A stretch of DNA of 64,000 nucleotides from Larix kaempferi (lineage: Eukaryota; Streptophyta; Pinopsida; Pinales; Pinaceae): positions 868,001-932,000 of the forward strand of contig BSBM01001448.1 of NCBI GenBank assembly GCA_027924585.1. The letters run 5' to 3'. The notes beneath the pieces are model-generated. The model was not told the DNA's origin, did not search any database, and saw only the letters and a program-made list of their open reading frames with translations. Shown here one piece after another: positions 54,647 through 64,000 of the stretch. How positions within the stretch are numbered: position 1 is the stretch's first letter; the number at the start of each line of letters is the position of its first letter. The translations under genes were made by a program, and so were the position numbers.

Positions 54647-56570
54647 AGTATTATTTTATCCTTTTTTCAGGCTCGTTAAAACTGAATGAAAAAGGACCCC
54701 TATGGAGCATTTTTCTTTGAGCTCCTTAAAAAAAAATATGGACTTGATTTGACTCGTCTTGTCTCGTTAAATTTATAAGGATAAGATACATATGGAGTCA
54801 TCTTTAAGCTCTTTTTTGACTCCTTAAAATTGAAAATATTGCCAAGTAAGCTTGTTCCTTTCACACTCGTTAAAGGATTTGAAAGAACATCCATCTAGTA
54901 TAAGTTTAACCCTTTTCGAGACTGAATGGATTATTTACGAAAAAGGAATACTCTAGTCCATTTGGATAGAAGAGTTCTTCATTGTATCATTTTATGATTT
55001 TTCGGACGGTGGGGACTAAATCTATGAAAAAACGCACCTTAGAGTCTTTTTTATGTTTTTCAGACTCTCTAAATATGAAAACACCGTCGAGCATTAACTA
55101 ACCCGGGCTCGACAAAAATCCATGGGATAGTACCTTATTGAGCATTATTCTATCTTTTCTTCAAGATCGTTAATAAATGAATAAGGATTCGAGTTTAATT
55201 CTTCGGGCTCGTTAAACATTTACGAAGAAGATATTATTGAGCATACATATATCTCTTGTTCGAGCTCATTAAAAAATGAAAAAGATAATTCAGAAAGAGA
55301 AAGGGGGGGGGGGTAAATTTACTGTCTATCTCATACAAGTGGCATCATATTGTACGTCACCCTTGAACATGGCACCTATTTGCAACTTTGTCTTACAGTT
55401 GGGTTATAGCCTTGCTTCAGAACCATACCATTTTCCCGAGTCATAGTACTTCTCTATTTGGTTACTCTTCCAATCACTATGGAGGGTGACTCGACGTCTC
55501 ATGTGTCATCGCACTACATTCTATATGGTGTTCTTAAGTCTTTTCTTCCTAGTCACACAATTGTCATGCTATATGTTCAATGGAATGTCAACCTAAGTCG
55601 GCCATTCTGTAGTTGTGTTGACCTTTTGTGTCAACCATCCCTGTGTCAGTTTTACATACTTGGTGATCATCCATATTTATCACATCTCTTGATGTTTGTT
55701 TCGATTGATGGGGGATACATTAAGGCTCTCCTTTGACGGATTCCTTCCTATCGACACCAAATCCCAATCTAGAATGTGGATCTAGAAACATTAGTAACCT
55801 GGACCTTGCAGTCACTAGTGGCAGGATCCCTTGAGTTCAAGGAGTAAACATCGTTGAATCCTAATTGAGTGATTCTATAAGTGTTCAAACTCAAATCATA
55901 TATTCACACTCATTAAAATGTACTAGGTGTCTTGGGATCCATTATTGTCATTGGTGGAATCCCTCGCGTTTATTAATGGTAAAACTCATTGACTAGTAAT
56001 CATATGGACTCTCACATGTTCGACATTAGCACATCTACTCACATGTGTAGAATCACATTGTCGGGGTTTGGGTTGAAGACCTTGGGTTAGGGGTTGCATC
56101 ACTCAGCCTTGTTTCCACTCCCAAGTTGCATTGTATTTATATCACCAATCCAGACATGGTATGAGGACCATCTGTGCATTCTTATTGGTGATATCTATCC
56201 TCCTGACATATATATTGTATATTGTGACATAGATCCACACTGTATTGGTTAGTGGCTATGATCTCATTGGTTCACATAGATCCACACTATATTGGTCGGT
56301 GGCTATGTTATTTTTCATGACATGGATACATACTTGTATTTCTTGTGGCCATGATCTCCCACATGATTCATGGGTTGGTAGTATACTTTATTGGTGGCCA
56401 TGCTTTGTCCCACTTTTACTGAGCATGGGTATGCTTGCCTTAGGGATGATATATACCTACATGGTCGATGTTTTGTAGGTACTCTCTAGTTTATTTTATC
56501 CTTGAACTTTACCTTGACTCATTTTTATAAAGTGTTTTAGCCATCAGCTTCTCTTCTGACCTCACACTTT
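54647..56570 (+). other. element F 3' region with repeats and PPT-like end
   Basis: About 54650-55300 has repeats of 'ctcgttaaa...tgaaaaagga' that match B's 7730-8250 in reverse. A G run (about 55305-55314) follows. At 55458-55745 a short ORF (SIDGGYIKALL) matches E's post-pol block. The end, near 56557-56570, is TTTAGGGGGCATC. No LTR with TG start follows clearly. Confidence 0.6.
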
Positions 56571-57297
56571 AGGGGGCATCTTTTATACTCTTATTTGCCA
56601 CCTTAGGCTCATTAGAGATCCCACTTTATTTCCTAGCTAAAAAACCTACATTTATACCTTTCTCTAGCCTCATTTTTCCCACTTTTAGCCTCATTATTCC
56701 CACTTTTTGTCCACCATCGCCCCCTATATGCTTCTAGGGGGAGATTGTCAGTATGCCATCCCTCCTTGTATACTTGCAGGGGAGTGACACCATCACTCCC
56801 TACATTTCTTTAGGGGGGAGATGGTCCAGCTATCCTTTATGTTTGGGAATATTTTGGATTGGATCATGTGCATGACTTGGCTCCAATTCACCTTGCATGG
56901 GAATTCACATGCCAGATTGATCCCATCCATCACTTGGAGTCTAGATTCATCCTCCATTCACCATCCATTCACATATATATTGAGGCCATTTAATGAGAAA
57001 GGGGAGACTCTTGTTATGCGTTGTTATGCTGGTGAAATCACTTTGATTCTCTCAACCATTGTGATCAGCATATTGTCTGTAGTTTTGGAAGGTCCTGGAT
57101 CAAGAACATTGGAAGAGATTTGAATCTTCAATATAAGGTAATCTATGATGTATGTGTGAAATATTAATCACAAAGTATCTAAATATTACCTCACAATTAA
57201 GAAATTTGGCTTAGTATGCAAGAAATAGTGTAAAACATAATTCTGGAAAATAAATGATAAAAAACCAGTAATATAGATGATAAAAAACCAGAGATAC
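56571..57297. other. unassigned sequence between F and G
   Basis: Contains two further PPT-like phrases ('cttctagggggagattgtcag' at 56736 and 'tttctttaggggggagatgg' at 56806) and the segment 57000-57150 that is repeated inverted at 30613-30731. May be a degenerate LTR of F; not proven. Confidence 0.4.
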
Positions 57298-57823
57298 TGT
57301 TAAGTCATGAATTTGTTTCCTTTAATTTTATATTTTGATTGTGATTTTATCTTTAGTTTGCTCATATGCTTAAATTTTCTCATTTGCTTACTTTAGGAAT
57401 TTTTGGTTTTAATTGAAATTTGGATTTTTTAATTAGATTTGTTTTATTAAGTTTGTTTTCTTAGCTCTTGAAGGGTGTTAAAGGTCATATTATTGAATAA
57501 TGGACTCACAAATCATATTAAAGCAGACCCATCATTCAAACATCACATAAACTTCATGCAAAATGGAAAAAAAGTTGTAAAACAGGGCCAAAATTGAGTT
57601 TAAATTATTCTTGTAGCGCAACTGCCAAAAATTAACAAAGGCGCGCTACAAGAAAATCGTTTTTTGCCAGAATGGTCATTTTTTCAGTCCGATTTTTTGG
57701 GGATTTCGCTGGGAAAGTGTTAGATAAATCATTGGTCATGTTTGATATGTGCTTTGCCAAGTTTTTTTTTTTATGTAAACAGGCGTCAGTCTCATGTGAG
57801 GGAGATTCCGGCAACTGTCTCGC

Positions 57824-58558
57824 AACTGTATGCCGATTTATGGCAAAATCGTGATAGACCGTGGAATGGGGCGTGATTTCCAGCAGGAGATTCTAAATAT
57901 GAAGGTTACGAAGTTGGTGAACACTGAGGTGGAGACATCTGCCAAAAATCCAGAGATTGCCGTTACAGAAGTAGTTGGTGCACTAAAGGCTGGAACAGAA
58001 CCAGCGCAGGAGGCAGCTCTTGATGCATTATGCTTTTTAAAGAATTCGTGGCCATCTATTCCTGCTGAATCCGGCAAAGAACAAGCCATGGTTGCAGTGG
58101 AATCTATTTCTGTATTACAACTATTAATACGTACTGGTCCACCTCATTTCCAGGAAAACGCTGACAGTTTGTTAAAATGTTTACCTGGAAGCTTGATAGT
58201 AACAATAAAACGTGGTAATAACTTGATGCAGTCTATGGGAAGCACCAATGCATTCTGTAAATTGACATTTGGTAATGGTCCTCCAAGGCTAACAAAAGTA
58301 GTAATTCGTAGCACATCTCCAGAATGGAAACAGGGTTTTGCATGGGCCTTTGACATGCCTCCTAAGTGTCAGAAACTGCACATTTCTTGCAAGAGTAAGA
58401 ACACCTTTGGAAAGGGTTCTTTGGGGAAAGTTACCATTCAGATTGACAAAGTGGTAATGCTTGGAATAATCAGTGGCCAGTATACTCTTGTTCCTGATGC
58501 TAACCGAGATGGTACTTCTCGAACATTTGAAACAGGATTTCAATGGTCTAACAGGTGA
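57824..58558 (+). pseudogene. CSI1-like: captured 3' end of a cellulose synthase interactive protein gene (armadillo plus C2)
   Basis: An open frame of 242 residues from ATG 57830 to TGA 58556-58558. Residues about 45-110 look like the last armadillo-type helices (GALKAGTEPAQEAALDALCFLKNSWPSIPAE, LLIRTGPPHFQENADSLLKCLPG). Residues about 120-235 form the C2 domain (SLIVTIKRGNNL, STNAFCKLTFGN, PEWKQGFAWAFD, KLHISCKSKNTFGKGSLGKVTIQIDKVV) ending FQWSNR. CSI proteins link cellulose synthase complexes to cortical microtubules and are about 2,100 residues long, so this is only the last tenth. It sits inside an LTR and has a second copy at 63674. The reading frame survives here, but most of the protein is absent. 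Confidence 0.88.
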
Positions 58559-59150
58559 TTGTAATAGCATGCCATAGTAGGGAGGATGACATATCCAGTT
58601 CTGAGGAATGACTGGCACTGCTTTGTGTTCTTGGACATTATTGGTATTGAACGAGTTCAGTTTTGTCTAGCAGTAGCAATGATGCTTTTGAGATGATAAT
58701 GTTTTAAGGTTGCCGTATCATCCCATCTTATTAATATCCTTGCATGAAGATGCCGTGAGTGATAAATTCAAGGGAATTATTTCTGTACAAAGTCTTTGGA
58801 ATGATCTGCACTCGGCAAAGCAAGCCATTGTTAGTCTCAAATCTCATGAAGGAATTTACTATTTCAATTTTAAGCAGGCATATTCTTAGATCTGTTTTCC
58901 CCCATTTATGCGGGTGTCCAGGCTATTTAACAGCTTATATGGTGATTTATTACAAAGAAACCTTGTTAAAGACCAGCACTAGTAAGAAGGGACAGGCCTA
59001 ATTCTATTTCAGGATTCAAAGAACGAGATTTCAATTGAGAAGAACAACTATATATTAAAAGGTTTGCGATAGTTTAATGCCATTGGCTGTGAAGACTACA
59101 GCACTAAATCACAGGTAGAAATGAAGACATGTTTATAGAAAGCTCCTTAA
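58559..59150 (+). other. element G LTR sequence between the two gene fragments
   Basis: No convincing coding sequence. It may be the 3' untranslated part of the CSI-like gene, since it follows the stop directly. Confidence 0.45.
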
Positions 59151-59159
59151 AAAATTGCA

Positions 59160-60131
59160 GAAGAGGCTTCAAGCACAGCAGGAATTGGTGTTTCCTTGTC
59201 CAACAATGACAAGAATAAAAATCTGTTATTTTATAATAATGCCCGGTTTCCATCATCATGTACTGACAATATTCATATACAAAGGAAAGCATTTAAGAAG
59301 GGAACATCTTCCACCAACATGGACCGAGATTCGAGTTCATTGGCCTGCATTGCATGTGGAGTTTTGGGCTTTGCGAGCATGGTTGTAGTACAACCTTGTC
59401 AGGAAGCAGCTAGGAAACTCTTGCTTTCTTACAGTAAACTTGACCAGAAATATTTGGAGACTTTTGGAACAGGGAGTGTCAGCTATGATGTTGCTTGTGG
59501 TGGAATTACAGCTACATAATCACAATCACCAATTTTAGATGAAAAGATGGGTATGGACATTGAAAATGTACAACTTAATAACCATGGAGCTGCATTAGCA
59601 TCTACTGCAAAAATAATGGCATATACCAATTTGTCAGATGAGGAAGGTCACAAACACAATCTTGTAGATTTTCCAAATTTGTCCATCATGAAAAACAATT
59701 TGGCTACAGACCTCTGCATGAATAATTCATCAAATGACATAATGACATCATAGCAATTGAGAGCTAAAGAAAACAATGCAGTGGTTTGTTCAACGAATGC
59801 ATTTGTGACTTGTGAGGATAATGCTTGTGAAGGACATTCAAAGTACTTGTCTTCTGCTATTTGTCTAGAGAATTCACTTGGTGCATACAATAAAAAAAAA
59901 CACACACATGCTTATGGAGTTGTTGCTGAGAATATTAATTCAGTAGATATTGGGCATTCTGAATCCAATAATTGGAAAGAATCCCCAAATTTATCAACTT
60001 TGAATGATGCAAGCATGCCAAATTCATTCTCTATCTGCAGTGCTTCAGGAATGCCTCAAGTTTCATCTCTAGATCTTCTGGCAGTAATTTATAGCAGCAT
60101 CCAGTTGACAGTGAAATGCAAAGATTATTGA
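59160..60131 (+). pseudogene. captured fragment resembling REF6/ELF6-type JmjC histone demethylase
   Basis: One reading frame runs from about 59160 to TGA 60129-60131, broken by a TAA (59517-59519) and a TAG (59751-59753). The key block SSLACIACGVLGFASMVVVQPCQEAARKLL matches the Cys-rich segment that follows the JmjC domain in this family. The end SSLDLLAVIYSS resembles the conserved 'LLASAYG-SSDSE' segment farther on. The catalytic JmjC core and the C-terminal zinc fingers are absent, so no demethylase activity is possible. Such proteins remove H3K27 methyl marks in plants. The assignment rests on two short blocks. Confidence 0.58.
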
Positions 60132-60216
60132 GAATTCTGCTCTATTTTTCCTGTTTTGGGTTACTGAAGTCAAATGCATACCACGAGCTGAGGGAAAGGA
60201 AATTTTGAAAACAAAA

Positions 60217-60257
60217 AGAGGTTTTTGTTCATAAGATACCCATCTACAAAAACCTCT
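60217..60257 (+). repeat. hairpin 1 in element G LTR
   Basis: Arms agaggtttttgt (60217-60228) and acaaaaacctct (60246-60257) pair perfectly over 12 bases with a 17-base loop. Confidence 0.8.
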
Positions 60258-60410
60258 CTCATTTTTGCAACAACTGTCAAGGTTTGAAAGAGTCAGTTTA
60301 ATCTTTGCAGCCTATTTTTCAGGGATTTTAAAAATTTAATATTTTCTTGTTTTAGTGTTCATTTTTCGGGGCAGATTCTGATTGATTGGAGATGAATTTT
60401 TAGAAACCAA

Positions 60411-60453
60411 GAGAGGTTTTTGTCCATAACGAACCCATTTACAAAAACCTCTC
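60411..60453 (+). repeat. hairpin 2 in element G LTR
   Basis: Arms gagaggtttttgt (60411-60423) and acaaaaacctctc (60441-60453) pair over 13 bases. This is the second copy of hairpin 1 about 194 bases downstream, with a different loop. Confidence 0.8.
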
Positions 60454-61149
60454 TCAGGTTTTACACAGGTGTCACCAATTAAGAGATATGGAATCTTCTT
60501 TGACACCTATTTTCCAAAAATTCGCCATATTTGCCAGGAATCCGATTTGCTATTTTTAGTCAATTAGTTGAGTTAGTTAGTTAATGTAACTGCTGGGTAT
60601 TTACAATTTCGACCTAATGAAGGGAAAATAGAACCACTTCTTTGGAATGATAAAAGGGGGACAAAGGGACTGAAGAGGGGTTCGATTTTTGGGAGTTTTC
60701 AGGAGGTCTTGAGACTGCTATTATCTTCAGACTTGTTCAGAGCTAAGTATTATGACTCTTGTAAGCATTTGCTGATGAAATTATGAGATATATATGACCT
60801 TTATCCTTCAGTTTTACATGTTGGATTCATTTTTCAGCTTATTTAGTTGCTTAATAGATATATTCATTGCTGGTTTATGTGTATTTACTGGTGATGCTTG
60901 TCTTTTATGAAGGAACCTCAACATTGTATTTCTGTTTGATCTTGTTGGATATATCATGCATCTTTATTATCTTTTGTTTATAATTTAGTTTTTATTCTGC
61001 TCATGAATGTATTCCCTAATTGTTCCCAAAACTTTACAACCACAAAACCTTTCAAAAACCTAAAACCTACTTTATTTTACTGAGTTTTATTTGAGATTGT
61101 GTTGGCTTGTTTCTCTACCCTTGGAAACAATTTCTGGCACAAACATATT

Positions 61150-61167
61150 TGGCGCCGTTGTCGGGGA
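61150..61167 (+). other. element G primer binding site (tRNA-Asp type)
   Basis: TGGCGCCGTTGTCGGGGA, one base away from the common plant gypsy primer site TGGCGCCGTTGCCGGGGA. Confidence 0.88.
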
Positions 61168-61440
61168 CGAAGCTGAAGCATATCTTCCCTGGGATACTTA
61201 TCAGTTTTCCTGGTTTAAGAGGTGGACTTGAACCAACACTTTTTAAAGGCTATTTTCACCAAGTTTGACAGAGTGGCTACTAGAGGAGTTGGAAGAATTA
61301 GAAAGTTTCAGTTATCCCCAGCTTTATGCAACCCTAATTAATTTGAACCACTGTCACCCCTTTCTCTTTCTGAGAAGAAGAAACAAAATCTGTCCTGACA
61401 AATTGATTGGCGACTCCACTATTTCAACATGTAGAGACTG

Positions 61441-62958
61441 ATGTCCATGGAAGCTATTCTGGCTCAAAGGTTTGCCCCTTTCAATTTTTCTGATATTCCA
61501 GGTTTTCCAAATCCAGTACCTATTATGGATGTTTGGGGAGATTGTCTTCCACGGTTTAGAGAAAGCAAAGAGGATAATCCTTCAGATCACCTCATCAAAT
61601 TTCATCAATGTATGGTCCAGTTAAATATCCAGCATGAAGATGTGCTCATGAAGATGTTCATGTATTCACTTGAGCAAGATGCACGAGATTGGTATTTTTC
61701 TCTTCCCGCTGCTAGCATCTCCTCACTGAAAGAATTCCACACATGTTTTCGGCAACGTTGTAAGTATCTGTTCTCAGCTGAACTCTTTTTAAAAGATTGT
61801 TGTGAGTAGGCTGATGTTTATCATACAATTTCTGATTCAAAAAACCATGATGATGAGTACAATCAAGGGTTCAAAACATGTCATGAAGAAGTTGAAGTTT
61901 CAAAATTTGTTGAAGATGAAAAGGTAACATTTTCAATTACTGTTGTTAAGGAAGAATGCTATGATCATTATGATAATCAAGTTGTTGTTTTAGGTCAGTT
62001 TGAGGATTATCCAAGTGGAGAGATTAGTAGAGATAGTTTGGAACATTCTCATAATGATTTCAACAGCCTTAATAACAGTTTGAATGCAAATCCTTTTGAA
62101 GATCAATCTCTAGTTCAACAAACTTTTGAAAATCAGTGTTGTGTTAAAGATTAGTTTTGTATTGAAGGAAAAGATGAACCTTTAGCATTATCATTCAAAA
62201 TTTCTCAGAATACTCCTTGCTATGATGAAGAGATTGGGGTTCCAAGACAAGAATTCTGTGATGAATTAGACTCTATCCCTTTTGGTTTTGATATTAAATT
62301 TGATGAAGGCCAGGTTGTTCAAAAATTTTCAGAAGTTGCTTACATTCATGGTTATGATAAATCTGCTGTTCAAAATCATTATGAAGATGGTCTAATTTTT
62401 AATAAATATGATGATGAAATTGAAAAGAAAGACCCAGAAATCTGTGAGGAGTGTGATATGTTACAATCTGATCAGCAGATTCAAGAATGCATTCAGTCTA
62501 TTATCCTTGAACAGAAAAAGCCAATGCCTAATAGTCATTCATTTGAAGACAGTGTGGAAAAGGAGGTTCAAAGTGTTGGCATTGTTGATGATACTATTCA
62601 AAAATTTACAGAGCAAATTCAGGCTGATCCTGATGTCTTTTATCGCCAATGCCTGATTGATATTCATGGAACAAAACATTTTTATGGACAACTTGACTTT
62701 TTCGTAGAGCAGGAAGAGGTAGCTTATGGAAGTTCTTATGATCCAATAGCAGATTATTTAGAGTCAATACCAGGTTATAAATCTGTTATTTCAGAGACAC
62801 TATTTGATGAAAGTGGGTATAAGTTGTTAAATCTCTGCTCTTCATGTTTTCCAATATTTCTGATTATATATATATTTGGAGTTGGAAACAAGTTTTGGTG
62901 GGTTGATCAAATTTTTTCTTGGTTACATTGGAAATGGGATTTCGATTTGATTCAGTAG
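61441..62958 (+). pseudogene. element G gag-like ORF with two in-frame TAG codons
   Basis: One frame of about 505 codons. The Gag core is at the start: MDVWGDCLPRFRESKEDNPSDHLIKFHQCM, MKMFMYSLEQDARDWYFSLPAASISSLKEFHTCF. TAG at 61807-61809 and TAG at 62152-62154 interrupt. The rest is acidic and Asp/Glu/Gln-rich without zinc knuckle or protease motif. The last 40 residues are hydrophobic and aromatic (CFPIFLIIYIFGVGNKFWWVDQIFSWLHWKW), membrane-like. The layout (Gag plus long acidic tail, no pol) suits a gag-only non-autonomous element. Confidence 0.75.
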
Positions 62959-63130
62959 ATGGAAGGTTCCTCAGAGAAAGAGATTTGATTTTCATTGTAT
63001 ATATCAGTGTGTGAAGGATTGAATAAATACTCCATAGCCCAATGGAAGTTTTTCAGACAAGTAGATAAGGTAGCAGACAGAAGGCACTGGTCTACAAGTT
63101 CTTGAAGCCTCACAGGGAGGACTTCATCCC

Positions 63131-63145
63131 GCAGTTGGAGCCAGA
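63131..63145 (+). other. element G polypurine tract
   Basis: GCAGTTGGAGCCAGA directly before the TGTTAAGTC terminus of the right LTR. Only moderately purine-rich. Confidence 0.6.
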
Positions 63146-64000
63146 TGTTAAGTCATGAATTTGTTTCCTTTAATTTTATATTTTGATTGTGATTTTATCT
63201 TTAGTTTGCTCATATGCTTAAATTTTCTCATTTGCTTACTTTAGGAATTTTTGGTTTTAATTGAAATTTGGATTTTTTAATTAGATTTGTTTTATTAAGT
63301 TTGTTTTCTTAGCTCTTGAAGGGTGTTAAAGGTCATATTATTGAATAATGGACTCACAAATCATATTAAAGCAGACCCATCATTCAAACATCACATAAAC
63401 TTCATGCAAAATGGAAAAAAGTTGTAAAATAGGGCCAAAATTGAGTTTAAATTATTCTTGTAGCGCAACTGCCAAAAATTAACAAAGGCGCGCTACAAGA
63501 AAATCGTTTTTTGCCAGAATGGTCATTTTTCAGTCCGATTTTTTGGGGATTTCGCTGGGAAAGTGTTAAATAAATCATTGGTCATGTTTGATATGTGCTT
63601 TGCCAAGTTTTTTTTTATGTAAACAGGCATCGGTCTCAAGTGAGGGAGATTCCGGCAACTGTCTGGCAACTGTATGCCGATTTATGGCAAAATCGTGATA
63701 GACCGTGGAATGGGGCGTGATTTTCGGCAGGAGATTCTAAATCTGAAGGTTACGAAGTTGGTGAACACTGAGGTGGAGAAATCTGCCAAAAATCTATTGC
63801 CGTTACAGAAGTAGTTGGTGCATTAAAGGCTGGAATAGAACCAGCGCAGGAGGCAGCTCTTGATGCATTATGCTTGTTAAAGAATTCGTGGCCATCTATT
63901 CCTGCTGAATCCGGCAAAGAACAAGCCATGGTTGCAGCGGAAGCTATTCCTGTATTACAGCTATTAATACGTACTGGTCCACCTCATTTCCAGGAAAACG
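63146..64000 (+). repeat. element G 3' LTR (partial, continues past window)
   Basis: Repeats 57298-58160 to the window end. By eye about six substitutions in the first 525 bases and about eleven in the following 325 bases of CSI-like sequence. Confidence 0.85.
63674..64000 (+). pseudogene. CSI1-like: second CSI-like fragment, in element G 3' LTR, frameshifted
   Basis: Matches 57826-58160. A net 4-base loss near 63797 shifts the frame ('aaaaatctattgcc' against 'aaaaatccagagattgcc'). Yet downstream codons read V-A-A-E-A-I-P-V-L-Q, closer to the usual family sequence than the left copy (V-A-V-E-S-I-S-V-L-Q). The C2 part lies outside the window. Confidence 0.82.

Larger units (their letters stand above)
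30732..56570 (+). mobile_element. Ty3/gypsy-type element F, split by insertions E and I
   Basis: Three separated pieces read as one plus-strand element: Gag N-part (30732-30934), Gag C-part through protease (45437-47036), and protease end to 3' region (53678-56570). The joins are proved by the target duplications TCTAG and ATTTG around the inserted elements. The Gag and protease blocks match B and E. Pol is almost entirely deleted: soon after the post-protease region only a short integrase-tail-like block remains. A PPT-like TTTAGGGGGCATC lies near 56557-56570. No clear LTR follows. Confidence 0.78.
57298..61145 (+). repeat. element G 5' LTR (3848 bp)
   Basis: The start matches the right LTR nearly base for base over about 500 bases. 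The end is fixed by the adjoining primer site and the terminal CA. Besides the two gene fragments it holds two hairpin-forming repeats near 60217 and 60411. The alternative is a tandem duplication of host DNA, but the PBS and PPT at the correct borders argue for an LTR. Confidence 0.82.
57298..64000 (+). mobile_element. LTR element G with host gene fragments in its LTRs (right end outside window)
   Basis: The left LTR is 57298-61145 (TGTTAAGTC...CACAAACA). It is followed after three bases by a tRNA-Asp-type primer site, an internal region with a gag-like ORF only, a purine-rich PPT (GCAGTTGGAGCCAGA, 63131-63145), and the right LTR from 63146 on. The right LTR repeats the left one for all 855 visible bases. 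No pol exists in the 2-kb internal region, so G is non-autonomous. The LTRs contain a CSI-like fragment and a JmjC demethylase-like fragment. Confidence 0.85.

Noticed and set aside
57830-58558. A functional, complete host gene for a C2-domain protein
   Set aside because: It is only the last tenth of a CSI protein, lies within an LTR, and a second copy sits in the other LTR.
57298-64000. Simple tandem duplication of host DNA rather than an LTR element
   Set aside because: A tRNA-Asp-type primer site follows the first repeat and a PPT-like tract precedes the second, with a gag ORF between; not fully excluded because the right repeat end is outside the window.

Overview
The window is a slice of a large, transposon-packed seed-plant nuclear genome. 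I see no rRNA, tRNA, operon or intact host gene. Nearly all of it belongs to LTR retrotransposons, most of them nested inside one another. Very long LTRs, 10-15 kb elements, and plant-only gene fragments (cellulose synthase interactive protein, a JmjC demethylase-like protein, a plant mobile domain protein) fit a gymnosperm-like giant genome. The exact lineage is inference.

Left block (1-23.7 kb). A plus-strand Ty1/copia element (A; its 5' LTR lies before the window, its 3' LTR is 16026-16624) carries gag-protease-integrase-RT-RNase H with three in-frame stops. A minus-strand Ty3/gypsy-type gag-protease-only element (B, 5714-15660, perfect CCTGG target duplication) sits inside A's 3' tandem-repeat tract. 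A in turn sits inside the same kind of tract of an antiparallel relative (C, 16625-22822). C shares its right-hand LTR with the tail of a third copy (D, 22823-23.7 kb).

Middle block (23.7-57.3 kb). A decayed minus-strand gypsy element (H, 23.7-27.9 kb) has an RNase H between protease and RT. About 2.8 kb of unassigned sequence follows, with palindromic repeats. A plus-strand gypsy relative (F) is then split by two insertions. The first is the large Tat-like element E (30935-45431, TCTAG duplication; gag, protease, RT, RNase H, intact-looking integrase, a second RNase H after integrase, and an antisense intron-containing plant-mobile-domain gene). The second is element I (47037-53672, ATTTG duplication), which has a 3.8-kb LTR and no recognisable coding internal region.

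Right block (57.3-64 kb). Element G has 3.85-kb LTRs (57298-61145 and from 63146 to beyond the window), a tRNA-Asp-type primer site, and only a gag-like internal ORF. Its LTR carries two host-derived fragments in the sense orientation: the C-terminal armadillo/C2 end of a cellulose synthase interactive protein, and a stretch resembling REF6/ELF6-type JmjC demethylases. This gene capture inside an LTR is the most striking signal in the window.

Across the elements, many in-frame stops lie at CAG>TAG or CGA>TGA positions, as expected from deamination of methylated CHG and CG sites. The two copia LTRs share a TATA-overlapping hairpin whose stem has compensatory changes. All element and domain calls were made by reading; no searches were run.
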